A DNA stretch of 64,000 nucleotides from Streptomyces sp. NBC_00306 (GCF_036169555.1 NZ_CP108032.1:3720001-3784000); one strand, 5' to 3'. Shown: positions 52,729-61,393, counted from the first letter of the stretch. A program made the numbers and translations. Notes: generated by a model from the sequence alone, not told the origin.

Positions 52729-54051
52729 ATGCCCGTACCCGTACCGCGACAGAGGAACGTCCCCGTCGCGGAGACCGCGCACGGCGGCGCCGCCGGCGGC
52801 GCCGGAGTCGTCGGCCGCCGCGCCGACGGCGGCCTCGGCGGCTCCACAGGCGTACCCGGTGGCGGCAGCGGCGTCAGCGGCGGCGACCTCACGCTCCTGG
52901 TGATCGAGGACGACCCTGCGGGCTCCTTCTCCGTACCCGAGCTGCCCGACACGGCCGGCGCCCGCGTCAAGGTCCGCAGCGCGCGCAACCTCACCGAGGC
53001 CGCACGCCTGCTCACCGACGACGTCCACTGCATCCTGGTCGACCTCGCCCTGCCCGGCACCGGCGACGAGCCGCTCTCGCCGCTGAAGCACGTCCTGCGG
53101 CTCGCGCCGCGCCACGCGGTCCTCGCCCTGACGACGTCGGGCGACGCCCAGCGCGCGGCCGAGGCGGTGCAGCTGGGTGCCCAGGACCATCTCTTCCGCG
53201 ACGAGCTCGACGCCCGGCTGCTCAGCCGGGCCGTGCGGTACGCGGTGGAGCGCAAGCGCGCCGACACCGCCCAGATGAAGCTCGCCGAGTCCCGGCTGCG
53301 CGCGCAGGAGAACGCCCGGCTGGAGCGCGGTCTGCTGCCCACTCCCCTGCTGGAGGGCTCGAACCTGCGGTTCGCCGCCCGCTACCGCCCCGGCCGTTCC
53401 CGGGCCCTGCTCGGCGGTGACTTCTACGACACCGTCCGCACCCCGGACGGCACGGTCCACGCGATGATCGGCGACGTCTGCGGGCACGGCCCGGACGAGG
53501 CGGCCCTCGGTGTGGAGCTGCGCATCGCCTGGCGTGCGCTGACCTTCGCGGGTCTGTGCGGGGACGAGCTGCTCTCGACGATGCAGCAGGTGCTGGAGCA
53601 CGAGCGGGAGAGCGACGAGATCTTCGCGACGCTGTGCACGGTCGACATCGCCCCCGACGGCCGTCGGGCCGGACTGTGCCTGGCGGGCCATCCGTCGCCG
53701 CTGATCGCCCGCAAGGGCAAGGCCGCGCAGCTGCTGCCGTACGAGAACGGCGGCCCGGCGCTCGGTCTGCTGCCGCGCGCCCGCTGGCCGCGCCGCCAGG
53801 TGGAGCTGGGCGGCGCGTGGAGCCTGATGATGTACACGGACGGGCTGATCGAGGGCCGGGCCGGGCCGGGCGAGAAACAGCGCCTCGGCCAGGAGGGCAT
53901 GCTCGACATGATCAACCGGCAGCTGGGCGAGGGGCTCGAGGGCGAGGCGCTGCTGGAGTCGGCGGTGTCGGAGGTGCGCGACCTGAACGGCGGCGACCTC
54001 ACGGACGATGTGGCGGTCCTGCTGCTGAGCAGGGACCGGCAGACGGCCTGA
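52729..54051 (+). CDS. Receiver-domain PP2C/SpoIIE-type phosphatase
   Basis: A 440-residue signalling protein. After a Gly-rich N-terminal 60 residues there is a receiver domain (about 62-185) with VIEDD and the phospho-acceptor in CILVDLALPG, and a helical coupling segment (VERKRADTAQMKLAESRLRAQENARLERGLLPTPLL). The SpoIIE/PP2C phosphatase domain follows with LLGGDFYDTV, IGDVCGHGPDEAALG, LCLAGHPSPLIA and YTDGLIEGR. It should dephosphorylate an anti-sigma-factor antagonist under control of receiver phosphorylation. The ATG at 52729 follows GGAGGGAAGGA; an upstream ATG at 52594 is less likely. Confidence 0.88.
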   Translation: MPVPVPRQRNVPVAETAHGGAAGGAGVVGRRADGGLGGSTGVPGGGSGVSGGDLTLLVIEDDPAGSFSVPELPDTAGARVKVRSARNLTEAARLLTDDVHCILVDLALPGTGDEPLSPLKHVLRLAPRHAVLALTTSGDAQRAAEAVQLGAQDHLFRDELDARLLSRAVRYAVERKRADTAQMKLAESRLRAQENARLERGLLPTPLLEGSNLRFAARYRPGRSRALLGGDFYDTVRTPDGTVHAMIGDVCGHGPDEAALGVELRIAWRALTFAGLCGDELLSTMQQVLEHERESDEIFATLCTVDIAPDGRRAGLCLAGHPSPLIARKGKAAQLLPYENGGPALGLLPRARWPRRQVELGGAWSLMMYTDGLIEGRAGPGEKQRLGQEGMLDMINRQLGEGLEGEALLESAVSEVRDLNGGDLTDDVAVLLLSRDRQTA

Positions 54052-54096
54052 GCCGTCGCGCGGCGGGCTGCGACGGGGCTTCGGCTGCCCCGCGCG

Positions 54097-54432
54097 CTAC
54101 CTGCCGCCGTTGTACGGGCCGTACGGGCCGTCGCTGCTGGAGCCGCCCCTTCGGCCGCCCCCGGACACCTGCGCGAGCGCGGGGCGCACGTCGACGAAGA
54201 AGACGATGCTGGCGATCAGTCCGGCGATCGACAGGAACAGCACGGACACGAACAGGTTCACCGCGACCGTGATGCCCAGGATGATCAGCCAGAAGTTCTT
54301 CGTCTGCTTGTCGGCGGCGGTGTAGGCGTCCTTGCGGGCCAGCGCGGCCATGATCAGAGCGGTCACCGAGGTGACCAGGAAGACCAGGTCCAGCACCAGC
54401 CAGAGTGTGAAGTCGAATCCCGCGCGCAACAT
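54097..54432 (-). CDS. DUF2516-family small membrane protein
   Basis: A 111-residue protein with three hydrophobic segments: FTLWLVLDLVFLVTSVTALIMAAL, FWLIILGITVAVNLFVSVLF and IAGLIASIVFFVDV. Between them is the conserved polar loop RKDAYTAADKQTKNF. The tail is Gly/Ser-rich (RRGGSSSDGPYGPYNGGR). The family is found across actinobacteria without known function. It lies downstream of the HbhA-like gene with a hairpin between. Confidence 0.85.
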   Translation of the reverse strand: MLRAGFDFTLWLVLDLVFLVTSVTALIMAALARKDAYTAADKQTKNFWLIILGITVAVNLFVSVLFLSIAGLIASIVFFVDVRPALAQVSGGGRRGGSSSDGPYGPYNGGR

Positions 54433-54486
54433 GGAGTACCGCCTCGTGAGTCGTTAGGAGCGCCTCGCCGCCAAAGCTATCGGGAG

Positions 54487-54521
54487 AACGGGCCGGACAC
54501 CTCAATGGTGCCCGGCCCGTT
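54487..54521 (-). terminator. Hairpin between HbhA-like gene and DUF2516 gene
   Basis: Stem AACGGGCCGG/CCGGCCCGTT, one internal mismatch, then CACC/GGTG and a five-base loop. It is downstream of the HbhA-like gene on the minus strand. Confidence 0.7.
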
Positions 54522-54549
54522 TTCTCCGTACGCCGTTGCCGGCGCTGTG

Positions 54550-55140
54550 CTACTTGGCCGGCGGCGTGGCCGTCTTCTTCGGCGCGGGCTTGCGCGGGCC
54601 GGTCTTCTTGGCGGCCTGGGCCGGCGGAACGGCCGCGGCGACCGGGGTGGACTTCGCCCCGGCCGGCTTCGCGGCCTTCGGCTCCGGGTCCGGCTCGACG
54701 GCGACGGCGATCTCGTTGATCTCCTCGGCCGCCTCGCCACGCCAGGTCTTCACGGTCTGCTCGCCGTGCTCGGCGACCTTCTCGTACGCCTCGCGGGCCT
54801 TGACGGCGTACTCGGCGGCGACGCCGACGCTGCGCAGGGCCAGGTCCTGGGCGCTCTCGCCCAGCTTCTTCAGGTCGGCGTCGAAGGTGCCGAGCACCTC
54901 GGTGACCTTGGCCTGGACGGTCGCCTGGGCCTCCTTGGCCTGGACGGAGACCTTCTCCTGGACAGCCTTGGGGTCGGTGTTGCGCACGGCCTCGATGCGG
55001 CTCGGCGCCTCGGCGCGGAGCTGCTCGAGCAGCGCGGGGACCTTCTTCGCCTGCTGGACGGCGAGGTCGGCCGTGCCGGCCGCGAAGTAGAGGGGGGTCG
55101 GGTCGGTGAGGGTCTTGCGCAGGTCATCGGTGATGGCCAT
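54550..55140 (-). CDS. HbhA-like helical protein with Lys/Pro/Ala tail
   Basis: A 196-residue protein with no signal peptide. Residues 1-140 are helical and coiled-coil-like (PTPLYFAAGTADLAVQQAKKVP, AVQEKVSVQAKEAQATVQAKVTEVLGTFD). The C-terminal 50 residues are basic repeats of Lys, Pro and Ala (KKTGPRKPAPKKTATPPAK), as in heparin-binding haemagglutinin and histone-like proteins of actinobacteria. In Streptomyces the role is unknown and could involve DNA, membrane or surface binding. It is 25 bases downstream of the Xre regulator gene, probably in one transcript. Confidence 0.8.
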   Translation of the reverse strand: MAITDDLRKTLTDPTPLYFAAGTADLAVQQAKKVPALLEQLRAEAPSRIEAVRNTDPKAVQEKVSVQAKEAQATVQAKVTEVLGTFDADLKKLGESAQDLALRSVGVAAEYAVKAREAYEKVAEHGEQTVKTWRGEAAEEINEIAVAVEPDPEPKAAKPAGAKSTPVAAAVPPAQAAKKTGPRKPAPKKTATPPAK

Positions 55141-55165
55141 GACTGTGGTCCTCCCGGAACGCAGA

Positions 55166-55600
55166 TCAGTGTGAGGGTGGGTCGGCAACACTGCCGTCGG
55201 CCGTGCGGGGCCCTTCAACGTCGGTGTCCTCCGTGACCGCGCCGTCCTCGGTCTCGAATCCGTTCTCCTTGCGGAAGGACTCGTAGATCTGGAGCAGTAC
55301 GGCCTTCTGGCGCTCGTTGATCGAGGGGTCGGCCAGGATGACGGCACGCGTCTCCAGCTCATCCCGATCCCGCTCATCGAGAATCCCGGCCCGCACGTAC
55401 AGCGTCTCGGCGGAGATCCGCAGGGCCTTGGCGACCTGCTGCAGTACCTCCGCGCTCGGCTTGCGCAGCCCGCGCTCGATCTGGCTCAGATACGGATTGG
55501 ACACCCCGGCGGCATCGGCGAGCTGCCGCAGGGAGAGCTGCGCCGTGCGCCGCTGCTCCCGCAGGTACTCACCGAGACTGCCGACGTTGAGTGATGCCAT
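55166..55600 (-). CDS. Xre-family helix-turn-helix regulator
   Basis: A 144-residue regulator. The HTH_3 domain is at residues 8-66: LGEYLREQRRTAQLSLRQLADAAGVSNPYLSQIERGLRKPS, then VLQQVAKALRISAETLYVRAG. The C-terminal half is charged and acidic at the end (EDGAVTEDTDVEG). A perfect 28-base palindrome lies 26 bases upstream of the ATG at 55600, a likely autoregulatory operator. It is followed by the HbhA-like gene on the same strand. Confidence 0.9.
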   Translation of the reverse strand: MASLNVGSLGEYLREQRRTAQLSLRQLADAAGVSNPYLSQIERGLRKPSAEVLQQVAKALRISAETLYVRAGILDERDRDELETRAVILADPSINERQKAVLLQIYESFRKENGFETEDGAVTEDTDVEGPRTADGSVADPPSH

Positions 55601-55626
55601 GCTTCCGATGGTGCACAGTCGCGCTA

Positions 55627-55654
55627 ACTATTGCAAGCAACTGCTTGCAATAGT
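55627..55654. promoter_or_regulatory. Perfect palindrome upstream of the Xre gene
   Basis: Arms ACTATTGCAAGCA and TGCTTGCAATAGT (13 bp each) flank a two-base AC centre. It stands out as AT-rich DNA and overlaps the region where a minus-strand promoter would lie. Beyond it, 55655-55950 shows no further feature. Confidence 0.8.
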
Positions 55655-55950
55655 GTTCCACGCAACACCCGTACGGCCCTGAGGGACGCCTACCCGGCGG
55701 CGGGCGACTCGCACTTCCGAGCCTGCCAGAGGTCGCGGGAGATCCGGCGGTACGCGCCCGGAAAACACCACGGACCGCACGATTTCGGCCGCTCCCCCGG
55801 GCCACTCGCCGCCCGGGGTGCGGCCTGCCGACGCTCGCCCCGCTCCCCGCCCCGATAACCCCGTGCCCTCCGTCACCCGCCCTGCCACCATGGTCCGGTT
55901 CACGCCGCCGGGTCGGTGCCCTCGGCACCGATTCCCCGAAAGGACCCACC

Positions 55951-56457
55951 GTGACCGACGACCGCATCGACCCGCCCATGCGGGGGGACGAGCGCGAGAC
56001 GCTGCGCGCCTACCTCGACTACCACCGGGCGACCCTTGCCATGAAGACCGAGGGACTCACCGACGACGAGCTGCGCCGCCGGTCGATGCCGCCGTCGGCC
56101 CTCACCCTGCTCGGGCTGGTGCGGCACATGGCGGAGGTGGAGCGCACCTGGTTCCGCCGGGTGATCAACGGTGAGGACATTCCGCTCGTCTGGTCGGACG
56201 AGGGCGACTACCAGGTGGCGTACGACGCGAACGGGTCCACCGGCGCGGAGGCGTTCGCGGCCTGGCGGACCGAGATCGACCACGCGCGCCGGATCGAGAA
56301 GGCGGCCGAGTCCCTCGACGTGACCGGCTACCAGGCGCGGTGGGGCGAGGACGTCTCACTGCGGCTGGTGATGCTGCATCTGATCCACGAGTACGCGCGG
56401 CACAACGGCCACGCCGACTTCCTCCGCGAGGGAATCGACGGAACAGTCGGCGCCTGA
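55951..56457 (+). CDS. DinB-fold protein (DUF664), putative thiol-dependent enzyme
   Basis: A 168-residue four-helix DinB/YfiT-like protein. It has ETLRAYLDYHRATLAMKTEGLTDDELRRR, LTLLGLVRHMAEVERTWFRRVI and, near the C-terminus, LRLVMLHLIHEYARHNGHADFLRE. The three His positions for metal (VRHMAEVE, HEYARHNGH) are present. The superfamily includes mycothiol- and bacillithiol-dependent transferases, and mshA lies 5.7 kb away, so a mycothiol cosubstrate is plausible but not shown. GGA-rich DNA precedes the GTG at 55951. Confidence 0.85.
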   Translation: MTDDRIDPPMRGDERETLRAYLDYHRATLAMKTEGLTDDELRRRSMPPSALTLLGLVRHMAEVERTWFRRVINGEDIPLVWSDEGDYQVAYDANGSTGAEAFAAWRTEIDHARRIEKAAESLDVTGYQARWGEDVSLRLVMLHLIHEYARHNGHADFLREGIDGTVGA

Positions 56458-56472
56458 CCGCGCCACCGGTCC

Positions 56473-56724
56473 CTACGTGCCGAGTTCGCCCGGCAGCGGA
56501 CGGGTGTGCAGGACGTCGTGGTCGGCGAACCGGTGGAGCGCCAGGTCCTCCTTGGCCGGGAAGTAGCGGAAGAGCGTGGGCTTGGAGACGTCGGCCGCCG
56601 CGGCGATCTCGGCGACGGAGACCGCCTCGAAGCCCTTCTCCAGGAAGAGCGCGATCGCGCCGTCCGAGATCGCGCGGTACGCCTGCTGCTTCTTGCGCTC
56701 CCGCAGGCCCGTGCCACCGCTCAT
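56473..56724 (-). pseudogene. TetR-type regulator fragment (N-terminal HTH only)
   Basis: Just 83 codons remain: the full TetR HTH (RERKKQQAYRAISDGAIALFLEKGFEAVSVAEIAAAADVSKPTLFRYF split over residues 7-54) and a short helix ending GELGT-stop. TetR proteins are normally about 190-220 residues with a C-terminal ligand domain. The stop is 16 bases from the end of the convergent DinB gene, leaving no room for the missing part. It may be a remnant after deletion, or a mini-regulator that binds DNA without a ligand domain. Confidence 0.7.
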
Positions 56725-56763
56725 GGGCCCGAGCCTACGCACCGTCCCGCGCGGCCGCGGTGA

Positions 56764-57549
56764 TCACCCCGCCGCGCACGGGCCCGCTCCGCCCCGCCTG
56801 CGGATCAGGGCCTCGACACCGTCCAGGATCGTCTCCAGCCCGAAGGCGAAGTCGGACCCCGGCTCGTCCGGCTCGAACATCGCCGTGGACTCCATCAGCT
56901 TGGCCACCGACGGATAGCGGACGGGATCCGCCAGTCGCTTCACGGTGTTGGCCCAGCCGCGCATGGCCTCCTCCGGACCGGCGCCGCTCCTCGCGACCGC
57001 CGCCGCCAGATCCGCCATCAGCAGCGCCTCGTTCCGCACGAAGCCGCCGACCAGCATGATCACCGAGATCTTGTCGCCCTCGTCCAGCCCCGTGCCCTCC
57101 AGCGCCGCGAGGCCCTGGTCCCACCAGGCGACCGAGTTGGGCGTGGCCGGCGGGCCGGAGATGGGGATGCGCAGGGCCCACAGATTGCGGTGGAAGACCT
57201 CGCGCTGCGCGCTCGCCCAGGCCGCCGTCGCCTCCCGCCAGTCCGCGTCCGGGCCGGGCGGCTCGGGGGGCATACCGACGACCGCCTCCTGCATCAGGAT
57301 GTAGAGCTCGTCCTTGGCCGCGACATACCGGTACAGGGACATCGTCGAGACGCCCAGCTCCTTGGCGACCCGCCCCATCGACACGGCGCCGAGCCCCTCC
57401 GCCGCCGCGAGGGCGACCGCGGCCGCGACGATCCGTTCCAGGCTGAGTCCGGGTTTCGGACCCTTCGCGGGACGGTCCCGCAGGCCCCACGCCGCCTCGA
57501 TGCTGGCCGGCAGCCCGGTACCGCCGCCGTCGCCGCTGGTGTCCGTCAT
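56764..57549 (-). CDS. TetR-family regulator with TetR_C domain
   Basis: A 261-residue regulator. The HTH is at about residues 40-90 (LERIVAAAVALAAAEGLGAVSMGRVAKELGVSTMSLYRYV). The ligand-binding domain has WREATAAWASAQREVFHRNLWALRIPISGPP and ISVIMLVGGFVRNEALL, typical of the branch that controls drug exporters. It is divergent from the DrrAB-type ABC genes, with inverted repeats in the 104-base space between the starts, so it is probably their repressor. Confidence 0.92.
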   Translation of the reverse strand: MTDTSGDGGGTGLPASIEAAWGLRDRPAKGPKPGLSLERIVAAAVALAAAEGLGAVSMGRVAKELGVSTMSLYRYVAAKDELYILMQEAVVGMPPEPPGPDADWREATAAWASAQREVFHRNLWALRIPISGPPATPNSVAWWDQGLAALEGTGLDEGDKISVIMLVGGFVRNEALLMADLAAAVARSGAGPEEAMRGWANTVKRLADPVRYPSVAKLMESTAMFEPDEPGSDFAFGLETILDGVEALIRRRGGAGPCAAG

Positions 57550-57594
57550 CGCTCTCCGCCTCGCTGCCCCGTTCCGCCTTGACGCACATCCTAG

Positions 57595-57638
57595 TAATGC
57601 GTAACCCTTACACAGTATCGCGTATGGCATACGCATTA
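57595..57638. promoter_or_regulatory. Inverted repeats in the TetR/DrrA divergent promoter
   Basis: TAATGCGTA at 57595-57603 and its exact complement TACGCATTA at 57630-57638 flank two inner palindromes: GTAA-CCC-TTAC (57601-57611) and GCGTATG-G-CATACGC (57620-57634). This is AT-rich compared with its surroundings and should be the TetR operator region. Confidence 0.7.
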
Positions 57639-57653
57639 GAGGGGGAGTCCGTC

Positions 57654-58598
57654 ATGAACCAGCCAGCCGCCGTCGAGGCCACCGGCCTCGTCAAGGCGTA
57701 CGGGAAGGTCGCAGTGCTCCACGGCATCGATCTGCGGGTCGAGGCGGGCAGCGTCTTCGCGCTGCTCGGCCCGAACGGCGCGGGCAAGACCACCGCCGTC
57801 CGCATCCTCGCCACCCTCACCACCGCCGACGCCGGAGATGCGCGCGTCGCCGGGTACGACATCGTCCGCGAACGGACGCGGGTGCGCCGGGCCATCAGCC
57901 TGACCGGCCAGTTCGCGGCGATCGACGAGAAGCAGACGGGCGAGGAGAACCTCCGCATGATGGGCCGTCTGAGCGGACTGTCCCGCCCGGCCGCCAAGCG
58001 GCGGGCCGCCGAACTCCTCGAACGGTTCGGCCTCACGGACGCCGCCCGCCGCCGGACCGTCACCTACTCCGGCGGGATGCGCCGCCGCCTCGACCTCGCC
58101 GCCGGACTCGTCGGCCGGCCCGAGGTGGTCTTCCTCGACGAGCCGACGACCGGCCTCGACCCGCGCAGCCGCGCCGAGTTGTGGCAGGTGGTGCGCGAAC
58201 TGTCCGCCGGGGGCGCGACGGTGTTCCTGACCACGCAGTACCTGGAGGAGGCCGACCGGCTCGCGGACCGTATCGCGCTCGTCGACGGCGGCAGGCTCGT
58301 CGCGGAGGGCACGGCGGACGAACTCAAGGCCAGGGTCGCGGGCCACCGCCTCGACCTCGTCCTCACCGACGCGGCGGCGTATCTGCGGATCGAGTCCCGC
58401 GCACCGGGCCGCTCCGTCCACCGCTCCCCCGAGACCCTCACCGTCGGCTTCCCGACGGACGGAACCGCCGCGGAGGTCCGCGCCCTGCTGGACGAACTCG
58501 ACCCGCAGCGGCGCGACATCGTCCGCTTCTCGGTCCGGCAGGCCACGCTCGACGACGTCTTCCTCACTCTGACCGGCAAGGAGCCCGCCCATGTCTGA
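57654..58598 (+). CDS. Daunorubicin-resistance-type ABC transporter ATPase (DrrA family)
   Basis: A 314-residue ATPase. Walker A GPNGAGKTT is near residues 40-48, the signature is YSGGMRRRLDLAAGL, Walker B is VVFLDEPTTGLDPRSR and the switch motif is TTQYLEEAD. The C-terminal DrrA extension (about 230-314) includes RFSVRQATLDDVFLTLTG. The ATG at 57654 follows GAGGGGG; an in-frame ATG at 57624 lies inside the operator and is less likely. It forms an exporter with the permease that overlaps by eight bases. Confidence 0.93.
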   Translation: MNQPAAVEATGLVKAYGKVAVLHGIDLRVEAGSVFALLGPNGAGKTTAVRILATLTTADAGDARVAGYDIVRERTRVRRAISLTGQFAAIDEKQTGEENLRMMGRLSGLSRPAAKRRAAELLERFGLTDAARRRTVTYSGGMRRRLDLAAGLVGRPEVVFLDEPTTGLDPRSRAELWQVVRELSAGGATVFLTTQYLEEADRLADRIALVDGGRLVAEGTADELKARVAGHRLDLVLTDAAAYLRIESRAPGRSVHRSPETLTVGFPTDGTAAEVRALLDELDPQRRDIVRFSVRQATLDDVFLTLTGKEPAHV

Positions 58599-59370
58599 CG
58601 CCCTGAGGCGTACGGTGACGCCCGCGCTGACCGCCGCCATGACGATGTCCGGCCGCAGCATCCGTCTCAGCCGGCGCAACATCGACGCCGTCATCACCTC
58701 GATGATGCTGCCGCTGATGATGATGGTGGTCTTCATCTACTTCTTCGGCGGAGCCATCGACACCGGGACGGCGTACGTGACGTACGTGGTGCCCGGGATC
58801 CTCGTCCTGTGCGCGGCCTTCGGCGCGTCGACCACCGCGGTGGGGGTGAGCGAGGACATGAAGGGCGGCATCATCGACCGCTTCCGCTCCCTGGACGTCG
58901 GCGGCACGGCGATCCTGACGGGTCATGTCGCCGCCAGCACCCTGCGCAACCTGCTCTCCACGGCCCTGGTCCTCGCGGTCGCCCTGCTGGTCGGCTTCCG
59001 CCCCTCGGCCTCCCCCGCGGCCTGGCTGGCGGCCGGCGGCATCCTGATCGCGTTCCTGATCGCGATCTCCTGGCTCGCGGCGGCGGTCGGCCTGCTGGCG
59101 AGAAGCCCGGAGGCGGCGGGCGGCTTCACCTTCTTCATGTCGTTCCTGCCCTACCCGAGCAGCGCGTTCGTCCCGATCGACACGATGCCGGGCTGGCTCC
59201 ACTCGTTCGCGGACCACCAGCCGGTGACCCCGCTGATCGAGTCCCTACGCGGCCTGCTGCTCTCCCAGCCGGTGGGCACGACACCCTGGGCGGCACTGGC
59301 GTGGTGCGCGGTGATCATGGCGGTGGCGACGGGGGCGTCAGGGGTGCTGTTCCGGATGCGGACGCGGTGA
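58591..59370 (+). CDS. ABC-2 type permease (DrrB family)
   Basis: A 259-residue membrane protein with six helices: MLPLMMMVVFIYFFGG, YVVPGILVLCAAFGAS, STALVLAVALLVGF, AAGGILIAFLIAISWLAAAVG, FTFFMSFLPYPSSAFV and WCAVIMAVATGASGVLF. It has the ABC-2 hallmark GGIIDRFRSLDVGGTAILTG between helices 2 and 3. With the DrrA-type ATPase it should export a hydrophobic drug or lipid-like molecule. Its 3' end overlaps the convergent phosphotransferase gene by 33 bases. Confidence 0.92.
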   Translation: MSDALRRTVTPALTAAMTMSGRSIRLSRRNIDAVITSMMLPLMMMVVFIYFFGGAIDTGTAYVTYVVPGILVLCAAFGASTTAVGVSEDMKGGIIDRFRSLDVGGTAILTGHVAASTLRNLLSTALVLAVALLVGFRPSASPAAWLAAGGILIAFLIAISWLAAAVGLLARSPEAAGGFTFFMSFLPYPSSAFVPIDTMPGWLHSFADHQPVTPLIESLRGLLLSQPVGTTPWAALAWCAVIMAVATGASGVLFRMRTR

Positions 59371-60429
59371 GGATTTGAGCCAGTCGGCATAGGCGGCGAT
59401 CACCCGGTGCAGCGAGGGGACGGCGGTCAGCCGGAGCGGTTCGCGTGCCGCGACCAGGGCCCGGTGGACCCGGTTCGCCGCGTCGTGGAACTCCGGGCCG
59501 GTGGCGTCGGGCCGGGCGCTGATGGTCTGGGCGGCCCGGACGATGTCCGTGATCACGGACTGGACGCGTTTGTAGTCGAGCAGATGCGGCAGGTCCTTCT
59601 CCCAGCCCCGGGTGGCCCCGGTGCCGTCCAGAGCGTCCGCCCACAGCCGGGCGACGCGGGCCTCCTGGCCCGCCGTGTAGCGCATCAGATGCAGGTGGGT
59701 GGCCAGTTCGTAGAGGGGGTCACCGATCAGGGCGAGCTCCCAGTCGATGGCCCAGAGGTCGCCGGACAGGTCGACGATGAAGTTGTCCCGGTGCAGGTCG
59801 CCGTGGAGCAGGCTGAAGGGCCGGTCCGTCATCGCCCGGTGGCCCCCAGGCCTGAGCGCCTCCAGGGCGTCGGCGCTGACGTCGAACGCCGTGAACAGCT
59901 CGCCGTACTCCGGGTAGTACCGGCCGAGCACGTCCTCGGTGGTGAATCCGATGAGCCGGTTCAAAAAGGCGCCCGAGTCCCCGGGCAGCACACCGTGGTC
60001 CTCGTGTCCGCCGGTGCGCCGCAGTCCGTGGAGGTCGTCGGCCGGTACGGCGGCCAACTGCCGGAACAGCAGACCGAGCTGGCGCAGCTGGCGCTCGGTC
60101 GGGGAGCGCCGGCCCAGTGGGCCGCCTTCGATGAAACCGGTGAGGACGACGCCCGGAAGGACCTCGTCCTGGACCGGGATCCGGTCGATCCGGTCCTGAA
60201 GGATCGCCAGGAGCTCGTCCTCGACCTCGAAGCAGCGGCTGTCGAACCACACCACGTCCGGACGCCGCACTCGCAGCTTGCCCCGCTCGAAGCGGCCCTT
60301 CAGCGGGACCGGCAGGGGAAAGGCGTACGTCTCGTGGTGATGGCCCTCCAGCGGTCCGATGACCAGCCGGTCGTCGCGGCTCAGCGCGCCGGCCTGCCGG
60401 CGAACCTCCGAAGCCGCGTCCACTGTCAT
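59338..60429 (-). CDS. APH-family phosphotransferase
   Basis: A 363-residue kinase-like protein. The catalytic loop is LLHGDLHRDNFIVD near residues 205-218 and the metal site is AIDWELALIGDPLYELATHL, with DWE replacing the more common DFE/DWG. The N-terminal lobe (HHETYAFPLPVPLKGRFERGKLRVRR) is unusual for aminoglycoside kinases. The family covers aminoglycoside, choline, homoserine and unknown kinases; nothing here points to a specific substrate. It is convergent with and overlaps the DrrB gene. Confidence 0.85.
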   Translation of the reverse strand: MTVDAASEVRRQAGALSRDDRLVIGPLEGHHHETYAFPLPVPLKGRFERGKLRVRRPDVVWFDSRCFEVEDELLAILQDRIDRIPVQDEVLPGVVLTGFIEGGPLGRRSPTERQLRQLGLLFRQLAAVPADDLHGLRRTGGHEDHGVLPGDSGAFLNRLIGFTTEDVLGRYYPEYGELFTAFDVSADALEALRPGGHRAMTDRPFSLLHGDLHRDNFIVDLSGDLWAIDWELALIGDPLYELATHLHLMRYTAGQEARVARLWADALDGTGATRGWEKDLPHLLDYKRVQSVITDIVRAAQTISARPDATGPEFHDAANRVHRALVAAREPLRLTAVPSLHRVIAAYADWLKSSPRPHPEQHP

Positions 60430-60664
60430 CGCTGGTGCCCTTGATGTTCCGGATCAGGAAGTGATTCGAGGAAGTTATCCGTCCAGGCAGTGCCAGGGCG
60501 GCCTTTTCGGCAAAGCCCCGCCCCCGCACAGCCTGAACTCACCCGCTCGAAGCACACTCGAGGCGCCGGGTACCCCGCTCAGTCGCTCGAAGCGTGCTGC
60601 GAAGTTAATACAGCAGCGGCGGCCACCCTGGGACCATCTCCCGAAACGTGGCCGCACTTGGCCG

Positions 60665-61393
60665 CTAGTCGACCGGAAGGCCCGCCCCGATCCCGTCGAG
60701 CACCGGCAGCAGCTCCACGATGGTGGAGACGATCCCTCCGTCGCTCGCACCCGCCGCGATCAGTTCTCGGCGCTTCCTGGTGTGGGGCGCGTACCCGAGG
60801 AACGGCACCCCGAGTTCTGCCGCGGCCAGACAGTCCGCTGCCGAGTCCCCGATCATCAGGGACTCGGCAGGAGTCGAACCGGTCGTCTCCAGGGCCCGGC
60901 TCAGACAGTGCGGGTCGGGCTTCATCCGCAGCGGGTCGGCGACGCGGCCGTGTATGTGCTCGCCGAAGAAGTCGGCGAGACCGGTGCGCAGGAGGTAACC
61001 CTGGGCCGCGCGCGCCGAGTTGTTGGTGGTGACGGCCAGCCGGAAGCTCGCCGCGCCGAGACGGCGTATCAGTTCGTCCACGCCCGCGGTCGGCGCCGCG
61101 CTCAGGGTCGCGGTCACCTCCAGCGAGGTGAGGTGGCGCTCCATCGACGTCACCAGCTCACTGCCGGGGTACTCGACGGCCGCGGCCCGCAGCCAGGCGA
61201 GCGGATCGTCGACGGCCTGCGGCTGCGGCACACCGGCCGGCATGTTCCGCGCGATCCACTGCCGCAGGTCGCGGGCCACGTCGGACGCCGCGTGCCCGGC
61301 GAAGAGGTCGCACACGGGCCCGTCGAAGTCGAACAGCACGCACTTGGCGGCGGCGAAGAGGCCAGGCACAGCGGTCGGGTGCGAGTCGGTCAC
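60665..61393 (-). CDS. HAD-family hydrolase (phosphoglycolate-phosphatase-like)
   Basis: A 242-residue HAD enzyme with a helical cap. Motif I is VLFDFDGPVCDLF near residues 19-31, motif II is the Thr in LAVTTNNSARAA, motif III is the Lys in RMKPDPHCL and motif IV is MIGDSAADCLAAAELGV. The GTG at 61393 (MTDSHPTAV) is preferred over longer frames. It lies between a GntR regulator and an APH-type kinase on the same strand, with gaps of about 150 and 235 bases, so co-transcription is uncertain. The 235-base gap 60430-60664 shows no feature. Confidence 0.87.
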   Translation of the reverse strand: MTDSHPTAVPGLFAAAKCVLFDFDGPVCDLFAGHAASDVARDLRQWIARNMPAGVPQPQAVDDPLAWLRAAAVEYPGSELVTSMERHLTSLEVTATLSAAPTAGVDELIRRLGAASFRLAVTTNNSARAAQGYLLRTGLADFFGEHIHGRVADPLRMKPDPHCLSRALETTGSTPAESLMIGDSAADCLAAAELGVPFLGYAPHTRKRRELIAAGASDGGIVSTIVELLPVLDGIGAGLPVD

